Origin: Paramesorhizobium leguminum
GTDB lineage: Bacteria > Pseudomonadota > Alphaproteobacteria > Rhizobiales > Rhizobiaceae
Assembly (NCBI RefSeq): GCF_003217235.1
Contig: NZ_QJTF01000011.1
Location: 58,574-122,573, forward strand
DNA length: 64,000 bases
Direction of reading: 5' to 3'
Shown here: positions 1 through 8,637 of the stretch, piece after piece
How the letters are laid out: each line of letters begins with the position of its first letter
Numbering within the stretch: the stretch's first letter is position 1
Notes under the pieces: model-generated
Databases searched by the model: none
The model's input: the letters and a program-made list of their open reading frames with translations, nothing else
What the model was told of the DNA's origin: nothing
Program-made: the position numbers and the translations under genes

Positions 1-113
1 TCCCACAGGATGCACTTGCCACCGGCAAGTTCCGCGCAGGGCTCAGCGCCATCGTCAGCATCGATACACGCACGGCGCCGGCGGAAAACACCGTCGCGGC
101 GGTGGTGAAGTAA
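1..113 (+). CDS. C-terminal end of an EmrA/HlyD-type membrane fusion protein (partial)
   Basis: Only the last 36 codons lie in the window, in the frame ending at TAA 111-113. The residues read LATGKFRAGLSAIVSIDT and then end in VAAVVK. This is the usual close of EmrA/HlyD adaptor proteins, where a beta-barrel segment ends in a 'GMSAxVxIDT'-like strand. The next gene is a DHA2-family exporter, the normal partner of EmrA, which supports the call. The family forms the periplasmic adaptor of a tripartite drug efflux pump. A repeat element separates the two genes. The assignment rests on a short tail plus context. Confidence 0.6.
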   Translation, partial: PQDALATGKFRAGLSAIVSIDTRTAPAENTVAAVVK

Positions 114-116
114 GAG

Positions 117-319
117 CGCCCTCCTTCCCCCATGCGGGGATTGAGGAGCGTTCGGCCGTAGGGCCGAGGAAAAGCCAACGATTTGGCTTTTCCAGCGACG
201 AACCCCGCGGAGCGGGCGGATGGGGGTGGCGACGTTTGCGCTACGATCTTCAGCAGAGGCGCAAACGTCACCACCCCCACCCGACCCTTCGGGCCACCCT
301 CCCCGCAAGGGGGAGGGAA
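117..319. repeat. Long palindromic intergenic repeat, family B copy 1
   Basis: The left end begins CCCTCCTTCCCCC and the right end finishes CACCCTCCCCGCAAGGGGGAGGG, so the two ends are partly complementary. The interior contains AAAGCCAACGATTTGGCTTTT, itself a hairpin. Related copies lie at 10168-10315 and 35262-35468; this copy and the last share the longer interior. It occupies most of the emrA-emrB gap. It opens a frame that could falsely extend the MFS gene upstream. Confidence 0.85.
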
Positions 320-362
320 AGAATCGCCGCAACGCTACGCGTTAGCTAAGAAAGTAAAATCC

Positions 363-1946
363 ATGGCCGCCACCACAGCCGACATGCCGGCATCGCTGTC
401 TCCCGCCGACGACCGCATCGATCCGAAAAAGGCCATCGCCTTCCTTGCGATGGTCTTCGGCATGTTCATGGCTATCCTGGATATCCAGATCGTCTCGGCC
501 TCGCTGGCGGAAATTCAGGCGGGGTTGAGCGCCAGTTCGGATGAGATATCCTGGGTGCAGACCTCGTACCTGATCGCGGAAGTCATCATGATCCCGCTTT
601 CCGGCTTCCTTGGACGCCTGCTCTCGACGCGCGTGCTGTTCACCGTCGCGGCAGCTGGTTTCACCCTCGCCAGCATTCTGTGCGCAACCGCCACCAATAT
701 CGACCAGATGATCATCTACCGCGCCATACAGGGCTTCATCGGCGGCGGCATGATCCCCAGCGTGTTTGCAGCGGCATTCACGATCTTCCCGCCATCGAAG
801 CGCGCCATCGTCTCGCCGATGATCGGCCTTGTCGCCACCCTTGCCCCCACCATCGGCCCAACGGTCGGCGGCTATCTGAGCGACGCCTTCTCCTGGCACT
901 GGCTGTTCCTCGTCAATGTCTTTCCCGGCATACTGGTGAGCCTCGCGGCATGGAACCTCATCGATTTCGACGAGGGCGACAGCTCGCTTTTGAGCAAGTT
1001 CGACTGGTGGGGCCTCGCCGGCATGGCTGCTTTTCTGGGGTCGCTCGAATATGTCCTTGAAGAAGGGCCGCGCAACGACTGGCTTCAGGATGAGGCTATC
1101 TTCATTCTCAGCATCGTTCTTGTCATCGGCGCGGTCGTCTTTTTCTACCGCGCATTCACGGCGGAAGAGCCGATTGCCGATCTGCGCGCTTTCACTAATG
1201 TCAACTTCGCCTTCGGCTCGCTGTTCTCTTTCGTCATGGGCATCGGCCTCTATGGGCTGACCTATCTCTATCCGCTCTATCTCGGCCAGATCCGCGGCTA
1301 TGACGCGCTGATGATAGGCGAAACGCTGTTTATCAGCGGCCTTGCCATGTTCATGACCGCGCCGATCGCAGGCTTCCTGTCGAACAAGATGGACCCGCGC
1401 CTGATGATGATGCTCGGCTTCCTCGGCTTCGCTGCCGGCACATGGACCATGACGGGCCTGACCGCGGATTGGGATTTCCATGAACTGCTGCTGCCGCAAA
1501 TCCTGCGCGGCTGTTCGCTGATGCTCTGCATGGTGCCGATCAACAATATCGCGCTCGGCACCCTGCCGCCCGCGCGCATGAAAAATGCCTCCGGCCTCTT
1601 CAACCTGACGCGAAATCTGGGCGGCGCCGTCGGTCTTGCCGTCATCAACACAATCCTGACCGATCGCGCCGACATGCACTATGAGCGCTTGGCGGAGCAC
1701 ATCAATTGGGGCAACCGCGCCGCGACGGATATGCTCGCCAATCTGACGGCAAAATTCAACGCCAGCGGCCTTGATGGCAGCACGGTCGCCCTCTCCCGGC
1801 TCGCCGGCATGGCCCGCCAGCAGGCGACGCTGATGTCCTTCATCGATGTCTTCTTCCTTCTGACCATGCTGTTCGCCTCGCTGGCACTCCTCGCCATTCT
1901 TGTGCGCAAGCCCGGCAAGGCGGCAGGCGGCGGTGGGGGCCATTAA
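363..1946 (+). CDS. EmrB/QacA-type drug:H+ antiporter (MFS, DHA2 family, 14 TM)
   Basis: A 527-residue polytopic membrane protein that should export drugs or other amphiphilic compounds across the inner membrane in exchange for protons, working with the EmrA-like adaptor encoded just upstream. The first membrane segment carries the DHA2 motif AILDIQIVSASLAEIQAGL. WVQTSYLIAEVIMIPLSG and the loop RLLSTRVLF follow, as in EmrB. Roughly fourteen hydrophobic segments can be counted, and the length is normal for the family. I chose the ATG at 363 because upstream in-frame codons come from a repeat element. The Shine-Dalgarno sequence is weak, which suits read-through from emrA. The substrate is unknown. 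Confidence 0.88.
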   Translation: MAATTADMPASLSPADDRIDPKKAIAFLAMVFGMFMAILDIQIVSASLAEIQAGLSASSDEISWVQTSYLIAEVIMIPLSGFLGRLLSTRVLFTVAAAGFTLASILCATATNIDQMIIYRAIQGFIGGGMIPSVFAAAFTIFPPSKRAIVSPMIGLVATLAPTIGPTVGGYLSDAFSWHWLFLVNVFPGILVSLAAWNLIDFDEGDSSLLSKFDWWGLAGMAAFLGSLEYVLEEGPRNDWLQDEAIFILSIVLVIGAVVFFYRAFTAEEPIADLRAFTNVNFAFGSLFSFVMGIGLYGLTYLYPLYLGQIRGYDALMIGETLFISGLAMFMTAPIAGFLSNKMDPRLMMMLGFLGFAAGTWTMTGLTADWDFHELLLPQILRGCSLMLCMVPINNIALGTLPPARMKNASGLFNLTRNLGGAVGLAVINTILTDRADMHYERLAEHINWGNRAATDMLANLTAKFNASGLDGSTVALSRLAGMARQQATLMSFIDVFFLLTMLFASLALLAILVRKPGKAAGGGGGH

Positions 1947-2278
1947 GGCGCAATGAGGAATAAACTCAGGATCACATTTTCTTATCCCAAAAAGTCGGGA
2001 GACGATTTTTGTAAGAAAATTTACATTCATACGCCTCCCGCGAATATTCTCCCCCGTCATGGAAATGTAGTATTTCTGCAATATTGAATCGCTCCCCCCG
2101 CTGATTTCCCAAAAGGATCAATTGCTAAGCCCCATAAAAAATGTTTCACTTCTCGCCGTACGACGTTGAAGATCCTGCGGCGGCTGTCATCCAAATGTCA
2201 TTCGAGGGGACTATCGGGATGGCGCGGATGCTGGATCAAGCCAAAGGCGTTCGCCGTTCCAACCAGGGGAGTTTTTAC
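1947..2278 (+). other. Intergenic region between the MFS gene and the ABC importer
   Basis: No convincing gene. It holds a perfect 9-bp inverted repeat, ATTTTCTTA at 1976-1984 against TAAGAAAAT at 2012-2020, with an inner TCCC/GGGA hairpin. This begins 30 bases after the MFS stop and may be its terminator. The rest is AT-richer than its surroundings and probably carries the promoter of the ABC operon, but I see no clear -35/-10 pair. A frame open from 2141 adds 46 residues before the binding-protein signal peptide and looks non-coding. Confidence 0.5.
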
Positions 2279-3382
2279 ATGCTTGGGTATTCAGCACGCT
2301 TGCTGTGTCTTTCGACCGCTCTCGCCATTCTCGGCACATCCGTCGCCGCCGCGGAGCCTTCCGCCGAACTTATCGCCGCCGCCAAGGCAGAGGGTCAGCT
2401 GACGACCATCGCGCTGCCCCACAGCTGGTGCGGATATGGCGACCTGCTCGCCGGCTTCACGAAGAAATACGGCATCACGATCAACGAGCTGAACCCGGAT
2501 GCAGGTTCGGGCGACGAAATCGAGGCCATCAAGGCCAATAAGGACAACAAGGGCCCGCAGGCGCCTGATGTCATCGATGTCGGCTTCTCCTTCGGTCCAT
2601 CCGCCAAGAAAGACGGCCTGATCCAGCCCTACAAGGTTTCGACCTGGGATTCGATCCCTGATAGCGCCAAGGATGCCGATGGCGCCTGGTACGGCGATTA
2701 TTATGGCGTTCTCTCGTTCGAAGTGAACAAGGACATCATCAAGGACGCGCCGCAAGACTGGTCCGACCTGCTCAAGGACGAGTACAAGAATTCGGTCGCG
2801 CTCGCCGGTGATCCGCGCGCGTCCAACCAGGCGATCCTCGGCGTTTATGCCGCCGGTCTTTCCACCGGCGCCGCTGCCGGCGCGAAGGCGGGCGAAGCCG
2901 GTCTCGACTTTTTCAAGCAGCTGAATGCCAAGGGAAATTTCGTGCCCGTCATCGGCAAGGCCGCGTCCGTGGCCCAAGGCTCGACGCCCATCCTCGTGCG
3001 CTGGGATTATAACGGCCTCGCCGATCGCGACACGCTCAATGGCAACCCCAATGTGGAAGTCGTCGTGCCGAAGTCCGGCGTCGTCGCCGGCGTCTATGTC
3101 CAGGCGATCAGCGCCTATGCGCCGCATCCCAACGCCGCCAAGCTCTGGATGGAATATCTCTATTCCGACGAAGGCCAGCTCGGCTATCTGAAGGGCTATT
3201 GCCACCCGATCCGCTTCAACGATCTCGCCAAGAACGGCAAGATCCCAGCCGATCTGCTGGCCAAGCTGCCGCCCGCGGCTGCCTATGAGAAGGCCGTCTT
3301 CCCGACGCTTGCCGACCAGGAAGCGGGCAAGGCCGCGATTACCAAGTCCTGGGATAGCGTCGTCGGCGCGAACGTCCAGTAA
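2279..3382 (+). CDS. Extracellular solute-binding protein of an ABC importer
   Basis: A 367-residue periplasmic binding protein, the first gene of a four-gene ABC import operon. The start ATG at 2279 has a Shine-Dalgarno AGGGGAG seven bases upstream and opens a clear signal peptide (LLCLSTALAILGTSVAAA). The mature part begins PSAELIAAAKAEGQL, typical of the COG1840 / family 1 binding proteins that serve Fe3+, thiamine, phosphonate and polyamine-like transporters. Motifs such as YYGVLSFEVNKD and LWMEYLYSDEGQ also fit that fold. I cannot name the ligand. Polyamine or a small organic cation is one possibility, but the clade should decide. Confidence 0.85.
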   Translation: MLGYSARLLCLSTALAILGTSVAAAEPSAELIAAAKAEGQLTTIALPHSWCGYGDLLAGFTKKYGITINELNPDAGSGDEIEAIKANKDNKGPQAPDVIDVGFSFGPSAKKDGLIQPYKVSTWDSIPDSAKDADGAWYGDYYGVLSFEVNKDIIKDAPQDWSDLLKDEYKNSVALAGDPRASNQAILGVYAAGLSTGAAAGAKAGEAGLDFFKQLNAKGNFVPVIGKAASVAQGSTPILVRWDYNGLADRDTLNGNPNVEVVVPKSGVVAGVYVQAISAYAPHPNAAKLWMEYLYSDEGQLGYLKGYCHPIRFNDLAKNGKIPADLLAKLPPAAAYEKAVFPTLADQEAGKAAITKSWDSVVGANVQ

Positions 3383-3385
3383 ATA

Positions 3386-3426
3386 GCTTTTTCGCCGGGC
3401 GGCCATATTGTCGCCCGGCGAAAAGC
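3386..3426 (+). terminator. Intercistronic hairpin after the binding-protein gene
   Basis: The segment GCTTTTTCGCCGGGCG (3386-3401) pairs almost perfectly with CGCCCGGCGAAAAGC (3412-3426) around a 10-base loop. It lies between the binding-protein stop and the first permease. In ABC operons such hairpins usually cause partial termination or protect the upstream mRNA, giving more binding protein than permease. That role is inferred here. Confidence 0.7.
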
Positions 3427-3442
3427 ATAGGGGCGGGCCGCT

Positions 3443-4336
3443 ATGAGCAATATTCCGGACACGACAACGACCGTAAAGCCATCGCTTGCGCGGCGCCTGC
3501 CGCTCGAATGGCTAGGCGTCGCACCGTTTTTCCTTTTCGCCATCCTGTTTCTCATCTGGCCGACGCTGTTTCTCATTGTCGGCGCGTTCAAGGATCAGGC
3601 CGGTAATTTCACCTTCCAGAACATTGCCGATCTCTTCCAGCCGACGATCCTGAGCGCGTACTGGATTTCGATCCGCATCAGCCTTGCCTCGGCTCTCGGC
3701 GGCGCGATCATCGGTTTCTTCCTCGCTTGGGCGATCGTACTTGGCGGCCTGCCCGCATGGCTGCGCCCGACGGTGCTGACCTTTTCCGGGGTCGCGTCCA
3801 ACTTCGCCGGCGTCCCCCTCGCCTTCGCCTTTCTCGCCACGCTTGGCCGCACCGGCCTCGTCACGGTTTTGCTCAACGAGTGGTTCGGCTTCAACCTCTA
3901 TTCGACCGGCTTCAATCTCCTGAGCTTCTCCGGCCTGACGCTCACCTACATGTTCTTCCAGATACCGTTGATGGTGTTGATCCTGACCCCTGCCCTCGAC
4001 GGCTTGAAGAAGGAATGGCGCGAAGCCTCCTCCATCCTGGGCGCGACGACGGTGCAATACTGGCGCATGGTGGTCTTTCCCATTTTGTGGCCAAGCCTGC
4101 TCGGCACCAGCCTGCTCCTCTTCGCAAACGCCTTCGGCGCCATCGCCACCGCCTATGCGCTGACGGGCTCATCGCTCAACATCGTGCCCATCCTGCTTTA
4201 TGCGCAGATCCGCGGCGACGTGCTGCATAATGAGAACCTCGGCTATGCGCTGGCGCTCGGCATGATCCTCATCACCGGCGCGTCCAATGTGCTCTACATC
4301 TGGCTGCGGATGCGCGCCGAAAGGTGGCAGAAATGA
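3443..4336 (+). CDS. ABC transporter permease, first subunit
   Basis: A 297-residue inner-membrane permease with about six transmembrane segments. The cytoplasmic EAA loop that docks to the ATPase is visible as EWREASSILGATTVQYWRMV. The start ATG at 3443 follows a GGGGCGGG stretch. The stop codon overlaps the start of the second permease (ATGA at 4333-4336), which indicates translational coupling. It should form a heterodimeric channel with the next gene product. Substrate specificity is set by the binding protein and is not known. Confidence 0.9.
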   Translation: MSNIPDTTTTVKPSLARRLPLEWLGVAPFFLFAILFLIWPTLFLIVGAFKDQAGNFTFQNIADLFQPTILSAYWISIRISLASALGGAIIGFFLAWAIVLGGLPAWLRPTVLTFSGVASNFAGVPLAFAFLATLGRTGLVTVLLNEWFGFNLYSTGFNLLSFSGLTLTYMFFQIPLMVLILTPALDGLKKEWREASSILGATTVQYWRMVVFPILWPSLLGTSLLLFANAFGAIATAYALTGSSLNIVPILLYAQIRGDVLHNENLGYALALGMILITGASNVLYIWLRMRAERWQK

Positions 4337-5121
4337 AGGCGCAACGCATCGGCGCATGGGTCGCCTTCGCCATCGGCGCGATCTATTTCCTCGTGCCGCT
4401 GATCGGCACGTTCGAATTCTCGCTGCGCATGCGGCGCGGCGAATATTCCTTCGACGCCTACCGCGTCGTCTTCTCCGACCCGGCCTTCCAGGCGACCTTC
4501 GCCTATTCTACCGTCATGGGCCTGCTGACTATCGTCTTCGGCACCCTCCTCGTGGTGCCGACCGCCTACTGGATCAGGCTGCGCCTGCCGCAACTCCGCC
4601 CCATCGTCGAGTTCATTACGCTCATGCCGCTGGTGATCCCGGCCATCGTCATCGTCTTCGGCTATCTGCGGATCTACAATTCCTCGTCCATCCTACCGTT
4701 CACCGACTCGCGCCGGATGACGGACCTGCTGCTGATGTTCGGCTACGTGACGCTGTCGCTGCCCTATATGTACCGCGCCGTCGATACCGCCATGCGCTCC
4801 ATCGACGTACGCACCCTGACGGAGGCCGCCGAAAGCCTCGGCGCCGGCTGGCCGACGATCCTGTTCAAAGTCATCTTCCCGAATGTCATGTCGGGTGTGC
4901 TCTCCGGCGCGTTCATCACATTCGCCATCGTCATCGGCGAATTCACGCTCGCCTCGCTCCTCAACCGGCCTGCCTTCGGCCCCTATCTCCAGCTCGTCGG
5001 CGCCAACCGCGCCTATGAGCCGTCCGCCCTCGCGGTCATCTCCTTCGCCGTGACATGGCTCAGCATCGCGCTGATCCAGCTCGTGTCGCGTTTCAGTAAA
5101 TTCAAAGCGCCTGGAGCATGA
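4333..5121 (+). CDS. ABC transporter permease, second subunit
   Basis: A 262-residue permease with about six membrane spans. The EAA loop reads RTLTEAAESLGAGWPTILF. The ATG at 4333 overlaps the TGA of the previous gene by the ATGA arrangement; a GTG nine bases earlier is also possible but less likely. It is the second half of the import channel. The stop codon lies inside a short palindromic repeat (5113-5159) that separates this gene from the ATPase gene. Confidence 0.9.
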   Translation: MKAQRIGAWVAFAIGAIYFLVPLIGTFEFSLRMRRGEYSFDAYRVVFSDPAFQATFAYSTVMGLLTIVFGTLLVVPTAYWIRLRLPQLRPIVEFITLMPLVIPAIVIVFGYLRIYNSSSILPFTDSRRMTDLLLMFGYVTLSLPYMYRAVDTAMRSIDVRTLTEAAESLGAGWPTILFKVIFPNVMSGVLSGAFITFAIVIGEFTLASLLNRPAFGPYLQLVGANRAYEPSALAVISFAVTWLSIALIQLVSRFSKFKAPGA

Positions 5122-5159
5122 TCCCGAAAAGTTGCAGACTTTTCGGATAAGATGATGCG
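5113..5159. repeat. Short palindromic repeat, family E copy 1
   Basis: A GCATGATCCCGAAAAGTTGC half followed by an inverted ACTTTTCGG...GATGATGC half. The element overlaps the permease stop codon (TGA 5119-5121). Related copies lie at 60763-60807 and 62521-62566. Similar GAGCATGATCCCGAAAAG palindromes are known between genes of many rhizobial genomes. Confidence 0.8.
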
Positions 5160-5190
5160 GCGTGTCACTCAGAGCTTAAGATCGGTTCCC

Positions 5191-6252
5191 ATGAGTTTCC
5201 TCGATATCTCCCATTTGCAGAAGAGCTTCGGAACCAACACGGTGGTCAAGGACTTCACCTTGGGCATCGAGAAGGGCGAGTTCGTCTCCTTTCTGGGCCC
5301 CAGCGGCTGCGGCAAGACCACGGTCTTACGCATGGTGGCGGGCTTCGAGACGCCCACATCCGGCACCATCCGCATCGGCGGCAAGGATGTCATCAATCTG
5401 AAGCCGAACCAGCGCAATATCGGCATGGTGTTCCAGGCCTATGCGCTGTTCCCCAACATGACGGTGGCGCAGAACGTCGCCTTCGGCCTTCGCATCGCCG
5501 GCAAGCCCAAGGCGGAGATCGACGCGACGGTCAAGGAAATGCTGAGCCTCATCCATTTGAGCAATCTCGGCGACCGCTATCCCTACCAGCTCTCCGGCGG
5601 CCAGCAGCAGCGCGTCGCGCTCGCCCGCGCGCTCGCCACCAAGCCGCAGGTGCTGCTCCTCGACGAGCCGCTCTCCGCGCTCGACGCGAAGATCCGCGTG
5701 TCGCTACGCGATGAGATACGCTCGATCCAGCAAAAGCTCGGCATCACCACCATCTTCGTGACGCACGATCAGGAAGAGGCGCTGTCCATCTCCGACCGCG
5801 TCGTCGTCATGCATGAGGGCCGCGCCGATCAGGTCGGCACGCCCTTCGACATCTACAACCGCCCGGCCTCCCGCTTCGTCGCCTCCTTCGTCGGCACGCT
5901 CAATGTGCTGGAAGGCAAGGTCGATGATGCGGCAAAGGGCGTCGTCGATCTCGACGGTATTAGGATAACCCTGGCGGAACCCATCACCGGCCATAAGAAC
6001 GGCGATACGCTGGCGCTGGCGCTGCGTCCCGAAGCCGTGACCATCGGCCAGCAGAACGGCCACGACACGGCAATCGAGGGCACGATCCACGACGTGCATT
6101 TCCTGGGTTCCGTTATCCGCACCCGCGTCTCGCTGGGCAAGAACAAGGTCTCTCTGGACATGTTCAACAACCCCGCCTCCCCCCCGCCCGCCCGCGGCGA
6201 TAAGGTGAAAATCGGTTTTGCAGCACGGGATTTGCTGGTGCTGGGGGAGTAA
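5191..6252 (+). CDS. ABC transporter ATP-binding subunit with C-terminal TOBE domain
   Basis: A 353-residue ATPase that powers the importer encoded upstream. Visible motifs are Walker A GPSGCGKTT, Q-loop VFQAYALFPNM, signature LSGGQQQR, Walker B VLLLDEPLSALD and the H-loop in FVTHDQEEAL. The part after residue 240 looks like the TOBE domain of PotA/FbpC-type ATPases. I placed the start at ATG 5191 (MSFLDISHLQKSFG), where homology to the family begins. An ATG at 5152 would add 13 residues encoded partly by repeat sequence. It is the last gene of the operon. Confidence 0.88.
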   Translation: MSFLDISHLQKSFGTNTVVKDFTLGIEKGEFVSFLGPSGCGKTTVLRMVAGFETPTSGTIRIGGKDVINLKPNQRNIGMVFQAYALFPNMTVAQNVAFGLRIAGKPKAEIDATVKEMLSLIHLSNLGDRYPYQLSGGQQQRVALARALATKPQVLLLDEPLSALDAKIRVSLRDEIRSIQQKLGITTIFVTHDQEEALSISDRVVVMHEGRADQVGTPFDIYNRPASRFVASFVGTLNVLEGKVDDAAKGVVDLDGIRITLAEPITGHKNGDTLALALRPEAVTIGQQNGHDTAIEGTIHDVHFLGSVIRTRVSLGKNKVSLDMFNNPASPPPARGDKVKIGFAARDLLVLGE

Positions 6253-6286
6253 GCGAGTGCGCGGCCCTTGCGCAACCACCAAAGAC

Positions 6287-6317
6287 GTAATACGTATAAG
6301 GTATTATAGCGAGGTAA
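6287..6317 (+). promoter_or_regulatory. Inverted-repeat operator and RBS of the toxin-antitoxin operon
   Basis: TAATAC at 6288-6293 and GTATTA at 6301-6306 form an inverted repeat with a 7-base spacer just upstream of the antitoxin gene. A Shine-Dalgarno GAGGT follows at 6311-6315. Ribbon-helix-helix antitoxins normally repress their own operon by binding such palindromes, so autoregulation is likely. The site is an inference from position and symmetry. Confidence 0.55.
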
Positions 6318-6323
6318 CGAACC

Positions 6324-6554
6324 ATGCACCGTAAAATGACGATTACTCTGGACGAAGCCGTGTATGAGGGTCTCTACCGGACTGTCGGCAAACGCCGAAT
6401 GAGCCAATTCATTGAGGATTTACTGCGCCCGCATGTGCTGGATACGGCGCTTGATGAAGGCTACCGGGCCATGGCCGCCGACGAAGAACGCGAGGCTGAA
6501 GCACTGGAATGGTCCAACGCCCTGATCGGTGATGTTTCCGATGCGGCGCGGTGA
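6324..6554 (+). CDS. Antitoxin of a MazEF/PemIK-like pair (ribbon-helix-helix type)
   Basis: A 76-residue acidic protein. The N-terminus MTITLDEAVYEGLYRTV and MSQFIEDLLRPHV has the beta-strand/helix/helix pattern of CopG-type DNA-binding domains. The C-terminal half is rich in Glu and Asp, as expected for the segment that wraps the toxin. It precedes and overlaps a PemK/MazF toxin gene, the normal order. It should neutralise the toxin and repress the operon through the upstream palindrome. Confidence 0.82.
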   Translation: MHRKMTITLDEAVYEGLYRTVGKRRMSQFIEDLLRPHVLDTALDEGYRAMAADEEREAEALEWSNALIGDVSDAAR

Positions 6555-6867
6555 CATCTGGTGGGTAAATTTTGATCCATCTGTTGGCAGCGAGATTCGC
6601 AAGCTACGCCCGGCAATTATCATCAGCAACGACTCTGCGAACCGACATCTGGCCCGTGTGGTCGTCGTGCCCCTGACGAGCAACGCAGGGCGAGTTTATC
6701 CGGGAGAAGCCATAGTATCGGTCGGCGGAAAGCGCAGCAAAGCCATGGCCGACCAGATCACGACGGCAGACAAAGCGCGCCTCAAAAACCAACTGGGAAC
6801 ACTTTCGAAAACTGATCTTGCGACCGTGGAGGATGCGATCAAGGTCCATTTGGCCCTTCCTCTTTAA
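6541..6867 (+). CDS. MazF/PemK-family endoribonuclease toxin
   Basis: A 108-residue toxin beginning MRRGDIWWVNFDP, the diagnostic start of MazF/PemK proteins. It continues with RPAIIISND and VVVPLTSN, which form the conserved core. The family cleaves mRNA at short sequences and arrests growth when the antitoxin is lost. I chose ATG 6541, which overlaps the antitoxin end by 14 bases; GTG 6529 and ATG 6532 would add three or four residues. All core motifs look intact, so the toxin is probably functional. Confidence 0.88.
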   Translation: MRRGDIWWVNFDPSVGSEIRKLRPAIIISNDSANRHLARVVVVPLTSNAGRVYPGEAIVSVGGKRSKAMADQITTADKARLKNQLGTLSKTDLATVEDAIKVHLALPL

Positions 6868-6886
6868 TGCATCCTCGATTAGCGCC

Positions 6887-6913
6887 GCATCGCCGCCCCA
6901 AGGGCGGCGATGC
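6887..6913. terminator. Strong hairpin between convergent toxin and gnd genes
   Basis: GCATCGCCGCC (6887-6897) and GGCGGCGATGC (6903-6913) form a perfect 11-bp stem with a 5-base loop. It lies between the toxin stop and the gnd stop, so it could end transcription from both sides. No long U-tract follows on either strand, so intrinsic termination may be weak. Confidence 0.6.
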
Positions 6914-6927
6914 AAGCATCTAAAGTC

Positions 6928-8352
6928 TCACGCCTGAAAATCCACGTCCGACCATGGCCCGTGGAAATCCCCTTCCCGATCCAGCCGCTGGAAGCCGTGT
7001 GCGCCGAAGAAATCGCGCTGCGCCTGGATGAGGTTGGCGGTGCCGCGCGCCTGGCGGTAGCTGTCGAAATAGCTGAGCGCGGCGCCGAGCGCCGGGGTGG
7101 GCAATCCGGCAAGCGCGGCGGTGGAAACCACATTGCGCAACGGCTTCGATGCTTTGGTCATCCGCTCGACAAAGGCCGGGGCCAGCAGCAGATTATCCGG
7201 GTTCCCCTGCTCGAACGCATCGGCGATCACGTCGAGGAACTGCGAGCGGATGATGCAGCCGGCGCGCCAGATGCGGGCGATGGTTGCCAGCGGCAAATTC
7301 CAGTCATGCTCCCTGGAAGCGCCCGCCATCACGGCGAAGCCCTGCGCATAGGCCGCGATCTTGCCGGCGTAGAGCCCCTGCTCCAGATCGTCGATGAACC
7401 GCGCGCGATCCTGCGGCGAAAGCGCGGCTTCGCCCGGATAAGCCTTCGCCGCCGTCTCCCGCTGCTTTTTCAGCGCCGAAAGCGAACGCGCCGCGACGGC
7501 GGCCTCGATTGCCGTATCGGGAACGCCCAGCATCTGCGCCTCGATCGCCGCCCAGCGGCCCGTTCCCTTCTGCCCGGCTGAATCGAGAATGATGTCCACC
7601 ACAGCCTTGCCCGTATCGGGATCGACGGCATTGAGCACCTTGGCGGTGATTTCGATCAGATAGGAATTAAGTGGACCATCGTTCCATTTGGCGAAGACGC
7701 CGGCGATGGCGGGCGCGGAGAGGCCCAGGCCATCGCGCAAGATGCCATAGATCTCGGCGATCATCTGCATGTCGGCATATTCGATGCCATTGTGAATGGT
7801 CTTGACGAAATGCCCCGCGCCGTCGGGCCCCAGAAGCGCGACGCAAGGCTGACCGTCATATTTGGCCGCGATGGCGTTCAGGATCGGCGCGATGCGGTCA
7901 TAGGCTTCCTGCGTGCCGCCGACCATGATCGAAGGCCCGTGCCGCGCCCCTTCCTCACCGCCGGAAACGCCCATGCCCATGAAGGTGGGATCGTTCGGTC
8001 CCATGGTGGCGAGCCGGCGCACCGTATCGTGGAAATTGGCGTTGCCGGCATCGATGACGATGTCTTCATGCGTCAGGAACGGCAACAGCGCCTTGGTCTC
8101 GTTATCCACCGGCTCGCCGGCCTTGATCATGAGGATGATCGGCCGCGGCGCGCGGATGTTGTTGGCGAGCTCCTCCAGCGTATCGCAGGGAATGAGCCGA
8201 TCCTTCAACTCCCCCGCATCCTCATAGAACTCATGGGTCCTGTCAGGCGTGCGATTATAAACGGCGACGCGATAGCCTTTTTCGGCGATGTTGAGCGCGA
8301 GATTGGAGCCCATGACCCCGAGGCCGACCAGTCCGATATCCGCTTTTTCCAT
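6928..8352 (-). CDS. gnd: 6-phosphogluconate dehydrogenase, decarboxylating
   Basis: A 474-residue cytosolic enzyme that oxidises 6-phosphogluconate to ribulose 5-phosphate and CO2 with NADP+, in the pentose phosphate pathway. The N-terminal Rossmann motif is GLGVMGSNLALNIAEKGY. The substrate region GVSGGEEGARHGPSIM and the catalytic Lys segment HFVKTIHNGIEYADMQ are intact. The length matches the long (about 470-residue) Gnd class. It is transcribed on its own, divergently from the permease gene at 8638. Confidence 0.96.
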   Translation of the reverse strand: MEKADIGLVGLGVMGSNLALNIAEKGYRVAVYNRTPDRTHEFYEDAGELKDRLIPCDTLEELANNIRAPRPIILMIKAGEPVDNETKALLPFLTHEDIVIDAGNANFHDTVRRLATMGPNDPTFMGMGVSGGEEGARHGPSIMVGGTQEAYDRIAPILNAIAAKYDGQPCVALLGPDGAGHFVKTIHNGIEYADMQMIAEIYGILRDGLGLSAPAIAGVFAKWNDGPLNSYLIEITAKVLNAVDPDTGKAVVDIILDSAGQKGTGRWAAIEAQMLGVPDTAIEAAVAARSLSALKKQRETAAKAYPGEAALSPQDRARFIDDLEQGLYAGKIAAYAQGFAVMAGASREHDWNLPLATIARIWRAGCIIRSQFLDVIADAFEQGNPDNLLLAPAFVERMTKASKPLRNVVSTAALAGLPTPALGAALSYFDSYRQARGTANLIQAQRDFFGAHGFQRLDREGDFHGPWSDVDFQA

Positions 8353-8419
8353 GGGATGTTCCTTGTCTGGGAGATTTGCGGCACGGGCGTGCCGGAATCA
8401 GAATGCGTTGATTGCCGTA

Positions 8420-8447
8420 ATCTAGCTATTTTGTCATCGCTGACAAA
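8420..8447 (-). promoter_or_regulatory. Candidate promoter of gnd
   Basis: On the minus strand TTGTCA (8442-8447) and TAGATT (8420-8425) are separated by 16 bases, close to the sigma70-type consensus. They lie about 70 bases upstream of the gnd start. This is a match by eye only. Confidence 0.4.
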
Positions 8448-8637
8448 GCCCGGCATGATCCCTAGCACAGCCCAATCAATTCATTTTGACAAAACCCGCC
8501 GATAGGTATCTGATTTTCGCGCAACAGAAGAACGATATCGACCATCCGGGAGAATTTTCAAGGAGCGTTTTATACCGCCGGAGCGGCGGACGCATGCACT
8601 GAAAGTCAACAAGTCAAAAATTGACAGGGGAACCAAA

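Noticed and set aside
183..362. Upstream extension of the MFS protein by 60 residues
   Set aside because: The extra codons are repeat sequence, and family homology begins after ATG 363.
342..2081. Long minus-strand open frame opposite the MFS gene
   Set aside because: Antisense shadow in high-GC sequence; the composition is Arg/His/Glu-rich and the plus-strand product is a clear transporter.
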